The notes: generated from the letters alone by a model not told the origin. A stretch of DNA of 7,405 nt from an uncultured Methylobacillus sp. (GCA_946478865.1 CAMLDO010000063.1:1-7405), one strand, 5' to 3'; counted from the stretch's first letter, positions 1 to 5,487 are shown. Numbers and translations: made by a program.

Positions 1-597
1 CAGATCGCGATTCCCATCAAGGATGCGGCGATTCTTTCCAACTGCCCGGACCGCGAGGTGCGTCGCGGCTGGATTCAGCGCGTGTTCGACCACGACGGCA
101 GCGGCCCGATCAACGAGGGCGGCGAAGGCGGCATCGAAGCCTGGCTGCAACTGGGAGAAGCGGTTGGCCTGAAGCGCGAGGACATCATGTCGCTCAAGCT
201 GGTTTCGCCGGCCGCCCGGTTCGCGGTGGATGCCTATATCAATTTCGCCCGCCAGCGTCCGTGGCAGGAGGGCATCTGCTCTTCTTTGACCGAACTGTTC
301 GCGCCGCACATCCATCAGCAGCGCCTCGATGCCTGGCCCGACAAGTATCCCTGGATCAAGCCCGAAGGCATGCAGTATTTCAAGAATCGTCTGACCCAGG
401 CGCGCCGCGACGTGAAACAGGGGCTGGAACTTACGCTGGATTACTTCGGCCAGTCGCGCGAGATGCAGGAGCGGGCGCTGGAAATCCTGCAGTTCAAGCT
501 GGATGTGCTGTGGGCGCTGGCCGATGCCATCATGCTCCAGTGCTGCGACATCAAGATCGACGGCGGCGTGCAGTATCTCCGGCAAGATCAGGTTTGA
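1..597 (+). CDS. pqqC: PqqC, pyrroloquinoline-quinone synthase (5' end outside window)
   Basis: The reading frame is open from the first base and ends at TGA 595-597, giving 198 C-terminal residues of a family usually about 235-255 long, so roughly 40-55 N-terminal residues lie upstream. PqqC is a cofactor-free oxidase that carries out the last ring closure and eight-electron oxidation of AHQQ to PQQ in the cytoplasm. Family hallmarks seen, numbered from the window start, are [16 protein letters not shown] (7-22), the [15 protein letters not shown] stretch (43-57), [12 protein letters not shown] (73-84), [15 protein letters not shown] (94-108), YPWI (116-119), the [13 protein letters not shown] helix (126-138) and the [12 protein letters not shown] helix (160-171). 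The C-terminus stops soon after that helix, so no PqqD domain is fused to it. It sits 13 nt upstream of pqqE in the same operon. The GTG at 58 is an internal Val codon, not the start. Identity is confident from motif density. Confidence 0.95.
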   Translation, partial: QIAIPIKDAAILSNCPDREVRRGWIQRVFDHDGSGPINEGGEGGIEAWLQLGEAVGLKREDIMSLKLVSPAARFAVDAYINFARQRPWQEGICSSLTELFAPHIHQQRLDAWPDKYPWIKPEGMQYFKNRLTQARRDVKQGLELTLDYFGQSREMQERALEILQFKLDVLWALADAIMLQCCDIKIDGGVQYLRQDQV

Positions 598-600
598 GGA
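596..600 (+). promoter_or_regulatory. Shine-Dalgarno of pqqE
   Basis: GAGGA overlaps the pqqC stop codon and lies 10 nt before the ATG at 611. It supports 611 as the pqqE start rather than an in-frame ATG at 503 inside pqqC, and suggests translational coupling of the two genes. Confidence 0.6.
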
Positions 601-610
601 CATCGGGAGC

Positions 611-1774
611 ATGAGCCAAGCACCTATCCCCAAGCCGTTCTGGCTGCTGGCGGAAGTCACTTACCGCTGCCCGCTGCATTGCGCTTTCTGCTACAACCCG
701 ACGGATTACGTCAGGCATACGCAGAACGAACTGTCCACTGGGCAGTGGATCGAGGTGTTGCGCAAGGCCCGCAAGATGGGGGCCTTGCAGCTGGGCATCT
801 CCGGCGGCGAGCCGCTGATGCGGGATGATATCGAAGAGATCGTCGCAGAAGCCGGACGCCTCGGGTATTACACCAACCTGATCACCTCAGGCGTCGGCCT
901 CACGGAAAAGCGCCTCGCCGATTTCAAGCGCGGCGGGCTGGATCATATCCAGCTTTCGATGCACGACATCACCAAGGAAATCAATAACTTCATCACCGAT
1001 ACCAACACCTTCGAGCTGAAAAAGAAGGTCGCGGCGATGATCAAGGAATACGATTACCCCATGGTGCTCAACGTAGTGATCCATCGCTACAACATCGAGC
1101 ATATCGGCGAAATCCTCGACATGGCCGAACAAATCGGCGCCGATTACGTGGAGCTCGCCAATACGCAGTATTACGGCTGGTCGCTGCTGAATCGGGCGCA
1201 ACTGATGACGACGCAGGAGCAGCTGGAAAAGGCCGAGGCCATCACCAACAAGTTCCGCGAACGGGTCGGCAATCGCATGAAGGTCTTTTTCGTGGTGCCG
1301 GACTACTACGCGGGGCGTCCCAAGAAATGCATGAACGGCTGGGGCGAAGTGTTCATGATCGTGACCGCGAATGGCGACGTGCTGCCGTGCCACTCGGCGC
1401 GCTCCCTGCCGGGACTGGAGTTCCCCAATGTCCGCAACGGCGATGAGCTGGAGTGGATCTGGAACGAATCGCCTGCTTTCAACCGGTATCGCGGCGACGA
1501 GTGGATGAAAGAGCCGTGCCGCACCTGTCCTGACAAGGAGAAGGATCTTGGCGGCTGCCGCTGTCAGACCTATTTGCTGACCGGGGATGCCGCGCAGGCC
1601 GATCCCGTCTGCGGCAACTCACCGCACCATGATCTCGTCCTCAAGGCCATCGAGGAGGCCAGGAATTCGCCGCTGGCGACGCGACCTCTGATGTTCCGCA
1701 ATGACAGGAACTCGCAAAAGATCGCCGATGGGGAAATGCCGGAACTGCTCGAAGGGTTGCATTCGCTGCCTTGA
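611..1774 (+). CDS. pqqE: PqqE, radical SAM PQQ biosynthesis enzyme
   Basis: A 387-residue radical SAM protein. With the PqqD chaperone, PqqE forms the Glu-Tyr carbon-carbon crosslink in the PqqA peptide, the first committed step of PQQ synthesis. The radical SAM motif is C20-x3-C24-x2-C27 in RCPLHCAFC, followed by GGEP (65-68). The SPASM-type C-terminus shows C240 (CMNGWG), C260 (LPCHSAR), C303 and C306 (CRTC), C316 and C318 (CRC) and C334 (DPVC). Asp312 in the EKD-LGGC segment sits where the family has an unusual Asp cluster ligand. All cluster ligands expected for an active enzyme are therefore present. The start at 611 is chosen because family homology begins at residues 8-15 (KPFWLLAE) and an SD precedes it; an upstream in-frame ATG at 503 would overlap pqqC by 95 nt. 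pqqD, usually between pqqC and pqqE, is absent here. The gene converges with the minus-strand operon after 17 nt. Confidence 0.96.
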   Translation: MSQAPIPKPFWLLAEVTYRCPLHCAFCYNPTDYVRHTQNELSTGQWIEVLRKARKMGALQLGISGGEPLMRDDIEEIVAEAGRLGYYTNLITSGVGLTEKRLADFKRGGLDHIQLSMHDITKEINNFITDTNTFELKKKVAAMIKEYDYPMVLNVVIHRYNIEHIGEILDMAEQIGADYVELANTQYYGWSLLNRAQLMTTQEQLEKAEAITNKFRERVGNRMKVFFVVPDYYAGRPKKCMNGWGEVFMIVTANGDVLPCHSARSLPGLEFPNVRNGDELEWIWNESPAFNRYRGDEWMKEPCRTCPDKEKDLGGCRCQTYLLTGDAAQADPVCGNSPHHDLVLKAIEEARNSPLATRPLMFRNDRNSQKIADGEMPELLEGLHSLP

Positions 1775-1781
1775 GCGAGGC

Positions 1782-1819
1782 GGCTGCGCGGCTAAGAGGC
1801 TTCTCCGCTCCGCGCAGCC
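1782..1819. terminator. GC-rich hairpin between convergent genes, possible bidirectional terminator
   Basis: A perfect 10-bp stem is formed by GGCTGCGCGG (1782-1791) and CCGCGCAGCC (1810-1819) with an 18-nt loop. It lies at the meeting point of pqqE and the minus-strand membrane protein gene and overlaps the last codons of the latter. Neither strand has a U-tract after the stem, so classic intrinsic termination is doubtful. It may instead protect 3' ends or limit read-through between the two convergent operons. Confidence 0.4.
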
Positions 1820-2940
1820 TTCGGCGTCATGACCAGAGCCAGGAAAATCTGGAGCAGGAACGTGACGACGGCAAACAAGGCCAGCGCCCATCCGGCATTC
1901 ATTCCCAAACCTGCCATCAATCCCGCGCCCAGCAGTACAGGCGCTCGGATGCCGGCGGCAAATCCCAGCCGCTCGCGCATCGAGTGATGCCATGTTGTCT
2001 GTTTTCCCGGTCTGATCCAGAGCGGCAGAAGATAGCTGGCCGCTCCGGTTACCAACGGTATGAGGAATGCGATGACAAAGGCGGAAACCGGATACAACCC
2101 GCCATGGAAATACCCGTTCGCAGCTCCCAGCAGCATCACCACGAGATAGCCCGGCAGCGCTGCCGCCAGTGAAGGCAGGGCGCCGTGAAGCGCGAAAATG
2201 CGGGTGCGGTACAGCCGCATCCACGCTTCAAACATCGCGGCCAGCGGCAAGGCGAGCACCGCCAGCCCGATCCAGGCCAAGGCAGGTTGACATGCGGTGA
2301 AGATGGCGGTCAGCAGCGTTCCGCCGACCATCCATTTCAAATGCTGGCGCATGCGTATGCCGACATCCGGGTCGGGCATTTGCGCCACGGTGGGCAACAA
2401 CACTTGCAGCGTGCCGAAGGCGGTGAGGCCGACGAAGCCGAGAATATTCATGTGCAGGTGCAGCAGACGCAGCGCCGCGCGCTGTTCTGTGAGCCAATAG
2501 CCCGCCAGTATGGCTCCCAGTCCCAGCAGCAGGCAGGCCAGTGCCGCCAGATACCAATCCAGCCCGGGATGCGGCATGCCTATGCTCTTTTGTCGCAATT
2601 GCAAGGCCCACAGCGCGAACACGGCGACGGCCGTGCCGGAAAGCATCGCGCCCAGACTATGCCCGACCGGAAAATATTGCGGAAAAACGAAATGCAGGAT
2701 GGCCATGACGCCACCTGCCATGGCAAACAAGGGGATGAAGCGAACGGGGCGGGCGGCATTGCCTCCACTGCGCGTCAGCACTGGAATGAAATGCGACATC
2801 GCCGCAAGTATCAGCGGCAGGATGCCGACGGCGAACACGATGTGATAGCCGGCAATCGCCGGAATGCGGTCTGTCAGCAGCAGACAGGCGGCCGCGGCGA
2901 ATGCCAGCAGGGTGATGCCGACTTGCAGGGGCAAAAGCAT
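1792..2940 (-). CDS. Polytopic membrane protein, NnrS/haem-copper-oxidase-like (last gene of NsrR-type operon)
   Basis: A 382-residue, very hydrophobic protein with about 12 predicted membrane helices (around 4-23, 30-54, 68-90, 93-112, 127-150, 157-184, 202-220, 221-240, 252-274, 283-308, 331-350 and 351-372). Histidines sit in or next to helices: H33 and H50 in the second (GYHIVF, MSHFIPVLTR), H83, H94, and H161/H163 in LHLHMNILGF. This pattern recalls NnrS and haem-copper oxidase subunit I relatives, whose membrane histidines can bind haem or metal; here binding is inferred. I do not recognise a named gene. Its ATG overlaps the TGA of the upstream DUF2249 gene by one base (TGATG) with no SD, so translation is probably coupled. 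It is the last gene of the operon and ends 17 nt from pqqE. NO-stress tolerance in the membrane is the likeliest role, from context only. Confidence 0.85.
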   Translation of the reverse strand: MLLPLQVGITLLAFAAAACLLLTDRIPAIAGYHIVFAVGILPLILAAMSHFIPVLTRSGGNAARPVRFIPLFAMAGGVMAILHFVFPQYFPVGHSLGAMLSGTAVAVFALWALQLRQKSIGMPHPGLDWYLAALACLLLGLGAILAGYWLTEQRAALRLLHLHMNILGFVGLTAFGTLQVLLPTVAQMPDPDVGIRMRQHLKWMVGGTLLTAIFTACQPALAWIGLAVLALPLAAMFEAWMRLYRTRIFALHGALPSLAAALPGYLVVMLLGAANGYFHGGLYPVSAFVIAFLIPLVTGAASYLLPLWIRPGKQTTWHHSMRERLGFAAGIRAPVLLGAGLMAGLGMNAGWALALFAVVTFLLQIFLALVMTPKAARSGEAS

Positions 2941-3203
2941 CAGACGCGGATGAAGTCGATCACGATCTGCCCGGGTTCGCGCTGCAGATACTGGATGGAT
3001 ACCGCATCGCCGTAGCGGTGCCTCAACTGGTCGAGCAGCGGAAGCGGGTCATGGTCGTTGACGAAGCGCATTGTTTCGCCGGGCGTCAGCGCATCGAGCG
3101 CTCCGAAAATGGCGGCGTGACGGAAGCGTTTGGCAATCCCGCGCGCATCGAACGGGTAGATTTGGTCCGGGCGCAGGTGAAGATGCGGATGAGGTTGAGA
3201 CAT
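2940..3203 (-). CDS. DUF2249 domain protein with His-rich N-terminus
   Basis: An 87-residue soluble protein made of one DUF2249 domain. Diagnostic segments are FDARG (18-22), the HAAIFGALDALTPGE stretch (29-43), VNDHDPLPLL (48-57) and a short beta-rich C-terminus ending in IDFIRV. The same H-x2-IFG...LTPGE...VNDHDP core occurs in the second DUF2249 protein of this operon (start 4588), so the two are paralogues. The N-terminus (MSQPHPHLHLRPDQ) has three alternating histidines and might bind metal. The start at 3203 is chosen because AAAGGA (3210-3215) lies 6 nt upstream; an in-frame ATG at 3218 contains that SD. DUF2249 is often found with NO- and nitrite-related genes and beside hemerythrin domains, but its biochemical role is unsettled. 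It is coupled to the following membrane protein gene through TGATG. Confidence 0.88.
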   Translation of the reverse strand: MSQPHPHLHLRPDQIYPFDARGIAKRFRHAAIFGALDALTPGETMRFVNDHDPLPLLDQLRHRYGDAVSIQYLQREPGQIVIDFIRV

Positions 3204-3209
3204 CGTATT

Positions 3210-3215
3210 TCCTTT
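3210..3215 (-). promoter_or_regulatory. Shine-Dalgarno of the His-rich DUF2249 gene
   Basis: AAAGGA on the minus strand is 6 nt before the ATG at 3203. It decides the start in favour of 3203 over the ATG at 3218. Confidence 0.6.
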
Positions 3216-3243
3216 CATTTTACGAGGTTGGGAATCGGGAAAG

Positions 3244-4326
3244 TCATGCTTGTCGCCGTCCGTGCAGGACGGAGGCGGCCATAGTCAGGACAAACAGCGC
3301 CAGGGCGACACCATTGAGAATGCCGCCGGCAGTTCGGCAATGCGGGATGTGCAGCAAATCCCCCGCAATACGTGCCGCCAGCGAGACATGCAGCACCAGC
3401 AAAGGCAGGTAGAAAGCGGGGTGATAAGGAATTTTGATCCGTGCGACCGCCGGGAAAATGATGGGGGCGTGTCCGAAAATCATGGAGAACACGAAGCCGA
3501 CGAAGATGGCATGCAGAAACGCATCGTAGTTGGCTCCCGGCATCAGCGCGGGAGATCCCAAGCCGATGAGCCCGGCAGCAAGCAGCCAGCCATATCCGGA
3601 CAGCAGACAGACTGCGATATAACGTGTCAGGCCGCGCTGGCGTATCGTTCTGCGGGCGATATCCTGGCGGAACAGCCAGAGCGCAAGCGCCACCAGCGCA
3701 GCGGAGAACAAGGCCAGGCGGGCAGGCAGTTCGATCAATGCCGCCACGGCGCCGACCAGCAGCAGGGTGATGATGCCCACGAAAAACGCCTGCCCCAGCC
3801 GCGAAGGCGGCAGCATGCGCGACAATTCGAGCCGCTCGCCCGCGATGGTCAGTATCAGGAATCCTGCCCACCACGGCATCAGCTGCATGAAAGGCAAACC
3901 GGCTATCCAGAGGACATTTCCGGTCAGCCAGCTTACGCTGCCCAACAGCAGCGTTGCGGTATACAAGGCAGGTTGGCGCAGGAAAACGCTGGCCGAGGCC
4001 GTCAGCAGCACCGCGCTCGCGAGCAGCATCAGGCTGGCGCCGATGCCGGTAGCCGTTTCTACAAACAGGGCAAGCGCTCCGAGCGCAGCCAGCAGCGGCC
4101 CCAGATAAGCCCAGCGCGCACCGATTGCTACTGCGCGCTCCATCGCGATCACGGTGCCGAGAAAGCCGCACACCATGAGCGGGCCGTGCATGGCGGCGAG
4201 AGCGGGCGAAGGCAAGGGGAAAGCTACGCCCATGCGCAACCATCCGGCGCCGATGCCGAACGCCAGGCTGATGAAGCCCGCTGCCAGCAAAGGCAGACGA
4301 TACGGCACCGGGACGTCGCGCTTCAT
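3244..4326 (-). CDS. Polytopic membrane protein, NnrS-like (third gene of NsrR-type operon)
   Basis: A 360-residue membrane protein with roughly 10-12 predicted helices, starting at about residue 11. Notable segments are HGPLMVCGFLGTVIAMERAVA (H47, E63, R64), LTIAGERLELSR (159-170), a charged cytoplasmic-type loop (220-235, RQDIARRTIRQRG), and DAFLHAIFVGFVFSMIFGHAPIIFPAV with H272 and H286, then H302 and H313. The repeated intramembrane His-plus-Gly pattern resembles NnrS-type haem/copper membrane proteins, but I cannot assign a named family with confidence. The start at 4326 (MKRDVPVPYR) is preferred because it leaves 7 nt after the upstream stop and puts the first helix close to the N-terminus. 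An ATG at 4380 would overlap the upstream gene by 47 nt and add a non-hydrophobic leader. No SD is visible and a hairpin precedes the start, so coupling to the DUF2249 gene is likely. It is not obviously a close duplicate of the 1792-2940 protein. Confidence 0.83.
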   Translation of the reverse strand: MKRDVPVPYRLPLLAAGFISLAFGIGAGWLRMGVAFPLPSPALAAMHGPLMVCGFLGTVIAMERAVAIGARWAYLGPLLAALGALALFVETATGIGASLMLLASAVLLTASASVFLRQPALYTATLLLGSVSWLTGNVLWIAGLPFMQLMPWWAGFLILTIAGERLELSRMLPPSRLGQAFFVGIITLLLVGAVAALIELPARLALFSAALVALALWLFRQDIARRTIRQRGLTRYIAVCLLSGYGWLLAAGLIGLGSPALMPGANYDAFLHAIFVGFVFSMIFGHAPIIFPAVARIKIPYHPAFYLPLLVLHVSLAARIAGDLLHIPHCRTAGGILNGVALALFVLTMAASVLHGRRQA

Positions 4327-4360
4327 GGCAGGATCATGCGCAGCAGGGAGTTGTCCTGCC
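4327..4360 (-). promoter_or_regulatory. Hairpin immediately before the membrane-protein start codon
   Basis: GGCAGGA (4327-4333) and TCCTGCC (4354-4360) form a 7-bp stem with a 20-nt loop in the operon mRNA. It abuts the ATG at 4326 and spans the last codons and stop of the upstream DUF2249 gene. With no SD visible, ribosomes finishing the upstream gene could open the hairpin and reinitiate. This is inferred from sequence only. Confidence 0.35.
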
Positions 4361-4588
4361 GATGCGGACCTGCCACACATCCGGGCCCTGTTCGATGTAG
4401 TCCCAGCTGAAGAAGTCGCCCAGTTCGGCCTGGAACTGATAGAACAGCGGCTTGGGATCGTGGTCGTTGACTAGCAGCATGGCTTCGCCCGGCGTGAGCT
4501 GTTTGAAGGTGCCGAAAATCAGGGGATGACGGTCGCGCGGGATGATGTCGCGGACGTCGACGGTGGCTTTGATGACAGGATTGCTCAT
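4334..4588 (-). CDS. DUF2249 domain protein (second gene of NsrR-type operon)
   Basis: An 84-residue single-domain DUF2249 protein. It shows VDVRDIIPRDRHPLIFG (10-26), LTPGEAM (31-37), VNDHDPKPLFYQF (40-52) and an aromatic strand region (FFSWDYIEQGPDVW). The LTPGE and VNDHDP motifs match the paralogue at 2940-3203. The tail is TTPCCA, with two adjacent cysteines (C82, C83) that the paralogue lacks. The start at 4588 is supported by a strong SD (AAGGAG, 4595-4600) 6 nt upstream; longer in-frame extensions overlap the upstream gene. It lies 23 nt after the MIP18-type gene and 7 nt before the membrane protein gene. Proteins with this domain tend to occur with NO and nitrite metabolism, so a role in handling NO-damaged or haem/iron centres fits the operon, but no activity can be read from the sequence. 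Confidence 0.9.
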   Translation of the reverse strand: MSNPVIKATVDVRDIIPRDRHPLIFGTFKQLTPGEAMLLVNDHDPKPLFYQFQAELGDFFSWDYIEQGPDVWQVRIGRTTPCCA

Positions 4589-4594
4589 GAGATG

Positions 4595-4600
4595 CTCCTT
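4595..4600 (-). promoter_or_regulatory. Shine-Dalgarno of DUF2249 gene (start 4588)
   Basis: AAGGAG on the minus strand, 6 nt before the ATG at 4588, is the strongest ribosome binding site in the operon. It fixes the start of this small gene. Confidence 0.7.
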
Positions 4601-4611
4601 GCAGGGGGTAA

Positions 4612-4935
4612 TCATTTCCAGCCGAGGCGCGCCTTGGCTTCGGGGGATAACATGTCCGGATCCCACGCGGGATCCCAGACCATTTCGATATCGATTTCCT
4701 TCCCGGGGAAGGCATGCACCAGTTCCGCATGCACCTCGTCCAGTATCATTTCGCCCATGGGGCAGGCGGGTGAGGTCATCGTCATTTTGATGCTGACGTC
4801 GTACTCGGTAACCGCGATGCCATAAATCAGGCCGACATCGACAATGTTTTCGCCTATTTCGGGATCGATGATTTTTTTCAGCGCATCGCGTACTTCGATT
4901 TCTTGTGGCGTGAGCTGGTCGATGCAGGTTTTCAT
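4612..4935 (-). CDS. MIP18/DUF59 family protein (SufT/PaaD-like), first gene of NsrR-type operon
   Basis: A 107-residue protein of the MIP18 (DUF59) family, whose members assist maturation of Fe-S proteins (SufT, CIA2/MIP18) or assembly of specific oxygenases (PaaD). Features seen are the ALKKIIDPEIGENIVDVGLIY block (18-38) with the family DPE-G-N-VD-GL-Y signature, the beta-strand VSIKMTMTSPACPM with Cys58 in the usual T-x-PACP context, a helix ILDEVHAELVHAF (64-76), and the C-terminal VWDPAWDPDMLS, typical of bacterial stand-alone members. Length and motifs are complete. It is the first gene of the minus-strand operon, 96 nt from the divergent nsrR, with an NsrR-type operator 12 nt upstream of its start codon. 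Fe-S repair under NO stress is a reasonable role by family and context, but not proven. The ATG at 4935 has only a weak purine-rich SD (AAAGAAAG). Confidence 0.92.
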   Translation of the reverse strand: MKTCIDQLTPQEIEVRDALKKIIDPEIGENIVDVGLIYGIAVTEYDVSIKMTMTSPACPMGEMILDEVHAELVHAFPGKEIDIEMVWDPAWDPDMLSPEAKARLGWK

Positions 4936-4946
4936 GGACTTTCTTT

Positions 4947-4969
4947 AAGATGTAATTAAAATACATCTA
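4947..4969. promoter_or_regulatory. nsrR operator: NsrR-type operator (11-1-11 imperfect palindrome)
   Basis: The left half AAGATGTAATT (4947-4957), one central base and the right half AAATACATCTA (4959-4969) match as inverted repeats at 9 of 11 positions. They agree with the known NsrR consensus of AAGATG-type halves flanking an AT-rich centre. The site lies just downstream of the predicted -10 (4971-4976) of the minus-strand operon and would cover its start point, a classic repression position. Confidence 0.8.
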
Positions 4970-4970
4970 T

Positions 4971-4999
4971 ACTCTAGCATGCTGATTTTTTATAATCAA
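4971..4999 (-). promoter_or_regulatory. Predicted promoter of the MIP18/DUF2249 operon
   Basis: On the minus strand a -35 TTGATT (4994-4999) is followed by a 17-nt spacer and a -10 TAGAGT (4971-4976) preceded by TGC, an extended -10 feature. The expected start point near 4964 lies inside the NsrR-type operator. Assigned from sequence pattern only. Confidence 0.55.
4991..4996 (+). promoter_or_regulatory. Candidate -10 element of nsrR
   Basis: A perfect TATAAT on the plus strand, 35 nt before the nsrR ATG. No good -35 is visible at 16-18 nt upstream. It partly overlaps the -35 of the divergent operon (4994-4999), so the two promoters would compete or be co-regulated. Confidence 0.45.
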
Positions 5000-5005
5000 C
5001 ATTAT

Positions 5006-5016
5006 AAATACATCTT
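5006..5016. promoter_or_regulatory. nsrR operator: Second NsrR-type half-site
   Basis: AAATACATCTT repeats the right half of the main operator with one base difference. The partner half at the canonical 11-1-11 spacing (4994-5004) is poor, matching about 5 of 11 positions. The site lies just downstream of the candidate nsrR -10, which suggests autoregulation by a half-site or degenerate site. Confidence 0.55.
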
Positions 5017-5031
5017 TTACGGACAAAGCTT

Positions 5032-5481
5032 ATGCGCCTGACCACATTTTCCGACTACACCATGCGTGTCCTGATTTATCTTGGGTTGCGGCGTGACGGT
5101 CTGATTACGATTTCGGATATCGCCAAGGCTTACGATATTTCCGAAAATCACCTGACGAAGGTGGTACATCAACTGGCACAACGCGGCTATATCGAAACGG
5201 TGCGGGGCAAGGGCGGCGGCATGCGCCTGGCGCGCGAGCCGGAAGAGATCAATCTCGGAGAGCTCATACGCATCACCGAAGGCGATACCGGCCTGCTGGC
5301 CTGTCTGGAAGGACAGGGTTCCTGCTGCATCCAAAGCGCTTGCAGTCTGATCGGCATTCTCCGTGAAGCGCAAACCGCCCTGTTCGCGGTGCTGGAGAAA
5401 TACACGCTGGCGGACCTTCTGCAGCGCGAGCAGCCGCTGGCCACCATATTGCTGCATCCGCGTCCCGCCATCAGTGCGTAA
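5032..5481 (+). CDS. nsrR: NsrR, Rrf2-family Fe-S nitric oxide-sensing repressor
   Basis: A 149-residue Rrf2-family regulator. The N-terminus MRLTTFSDYTMRVLIYL and the winged helix-turn-helix (ISDIAKAYDISENHLTKVV, 27-45; wing RGKGGGMRLAR, 58-68) are typical of NsrR. Asp8, a cluster ligand in studied NsrR proteins, is conserved. The ligand cysteines lie in C91-LEGQGS-C98-C99-IQSA-C104; the adjacent pair C98-C99 leaves the middle ligand ambiguous. Known NsrR proteins hold an Fe-S cluster that NO nitrosylates, which releases DNA and derepresses NO-detoxification genes. Two matching DNA sites in the 96-nt divergent gap favour NsrR over IscR, RirA or CymR. Its start has a modest GGA (5021-5023) 8 nt upstream. 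The FmdE-like gene follows after 6 nt, so the two are probably co-transcribed. The C-terminus (residues 120-149) continues with the usual helix and a proline-rich tail. Confidence 0.93.
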   Translation: MRLTTFSDYTMRVLIYLGLRRDGLITISDIAKAYDISENHLTKVVHQLAQRGYIETVRGKGGGMRLAREPEEINLGELIRITEGDTGLLACLEGQGSCCIQSACSLIGILREAQTALFAVLEKYTLADLLQREQPLATILLHPRPAISA

Positions 5482-5487
5482 CAAGCC

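Noticed and set aside
503..610. N-terminal extension of pqqE from an ATG at 503
   Set aside because: It overlaps pqqC by 95 nt, encodes a Cys/Ser-rich sequence unlike PqqE, and an SD supports 611.
2185..3015. A 276-codon plus-strand open frame
   Set aside because: Low-complexity Gln/Arg/His-rich product lying antisense to a convincing membrane protein gene and a DUF2249 gene.
4327..4380. Longer start (ATG 4380) for the membrane protein
   Set aside because: It would overlap the DUF2249 gene by 47 nt and add a non-hydrophobic leader without a clear SD; 4326 is more natural, though not proven.
3250..4410. A 386-codon plus-strand open frame opposite the membrane protein gene
   Set aside because: Its product is rich in Gln, Arg, His and Pro with no family motifs. 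It is the antisense shadow of a GC-rich gene whose minus-strand product has clear membrane helices.
4976..4983. AGCATGCT palindrome in the nsrR divergent region
   Set aside because: An 8-bp palindrome inside the promoter spacer, without a matching known operator; likely chance.
4986..4999. Possible FNR box near the nsrR promoter, from the ATCAA at 4995-4999
   Set aside because: The bases where TTGAT should stand are TTTTT. The ATCAA is better explained as the -35 of the divergent promoter.
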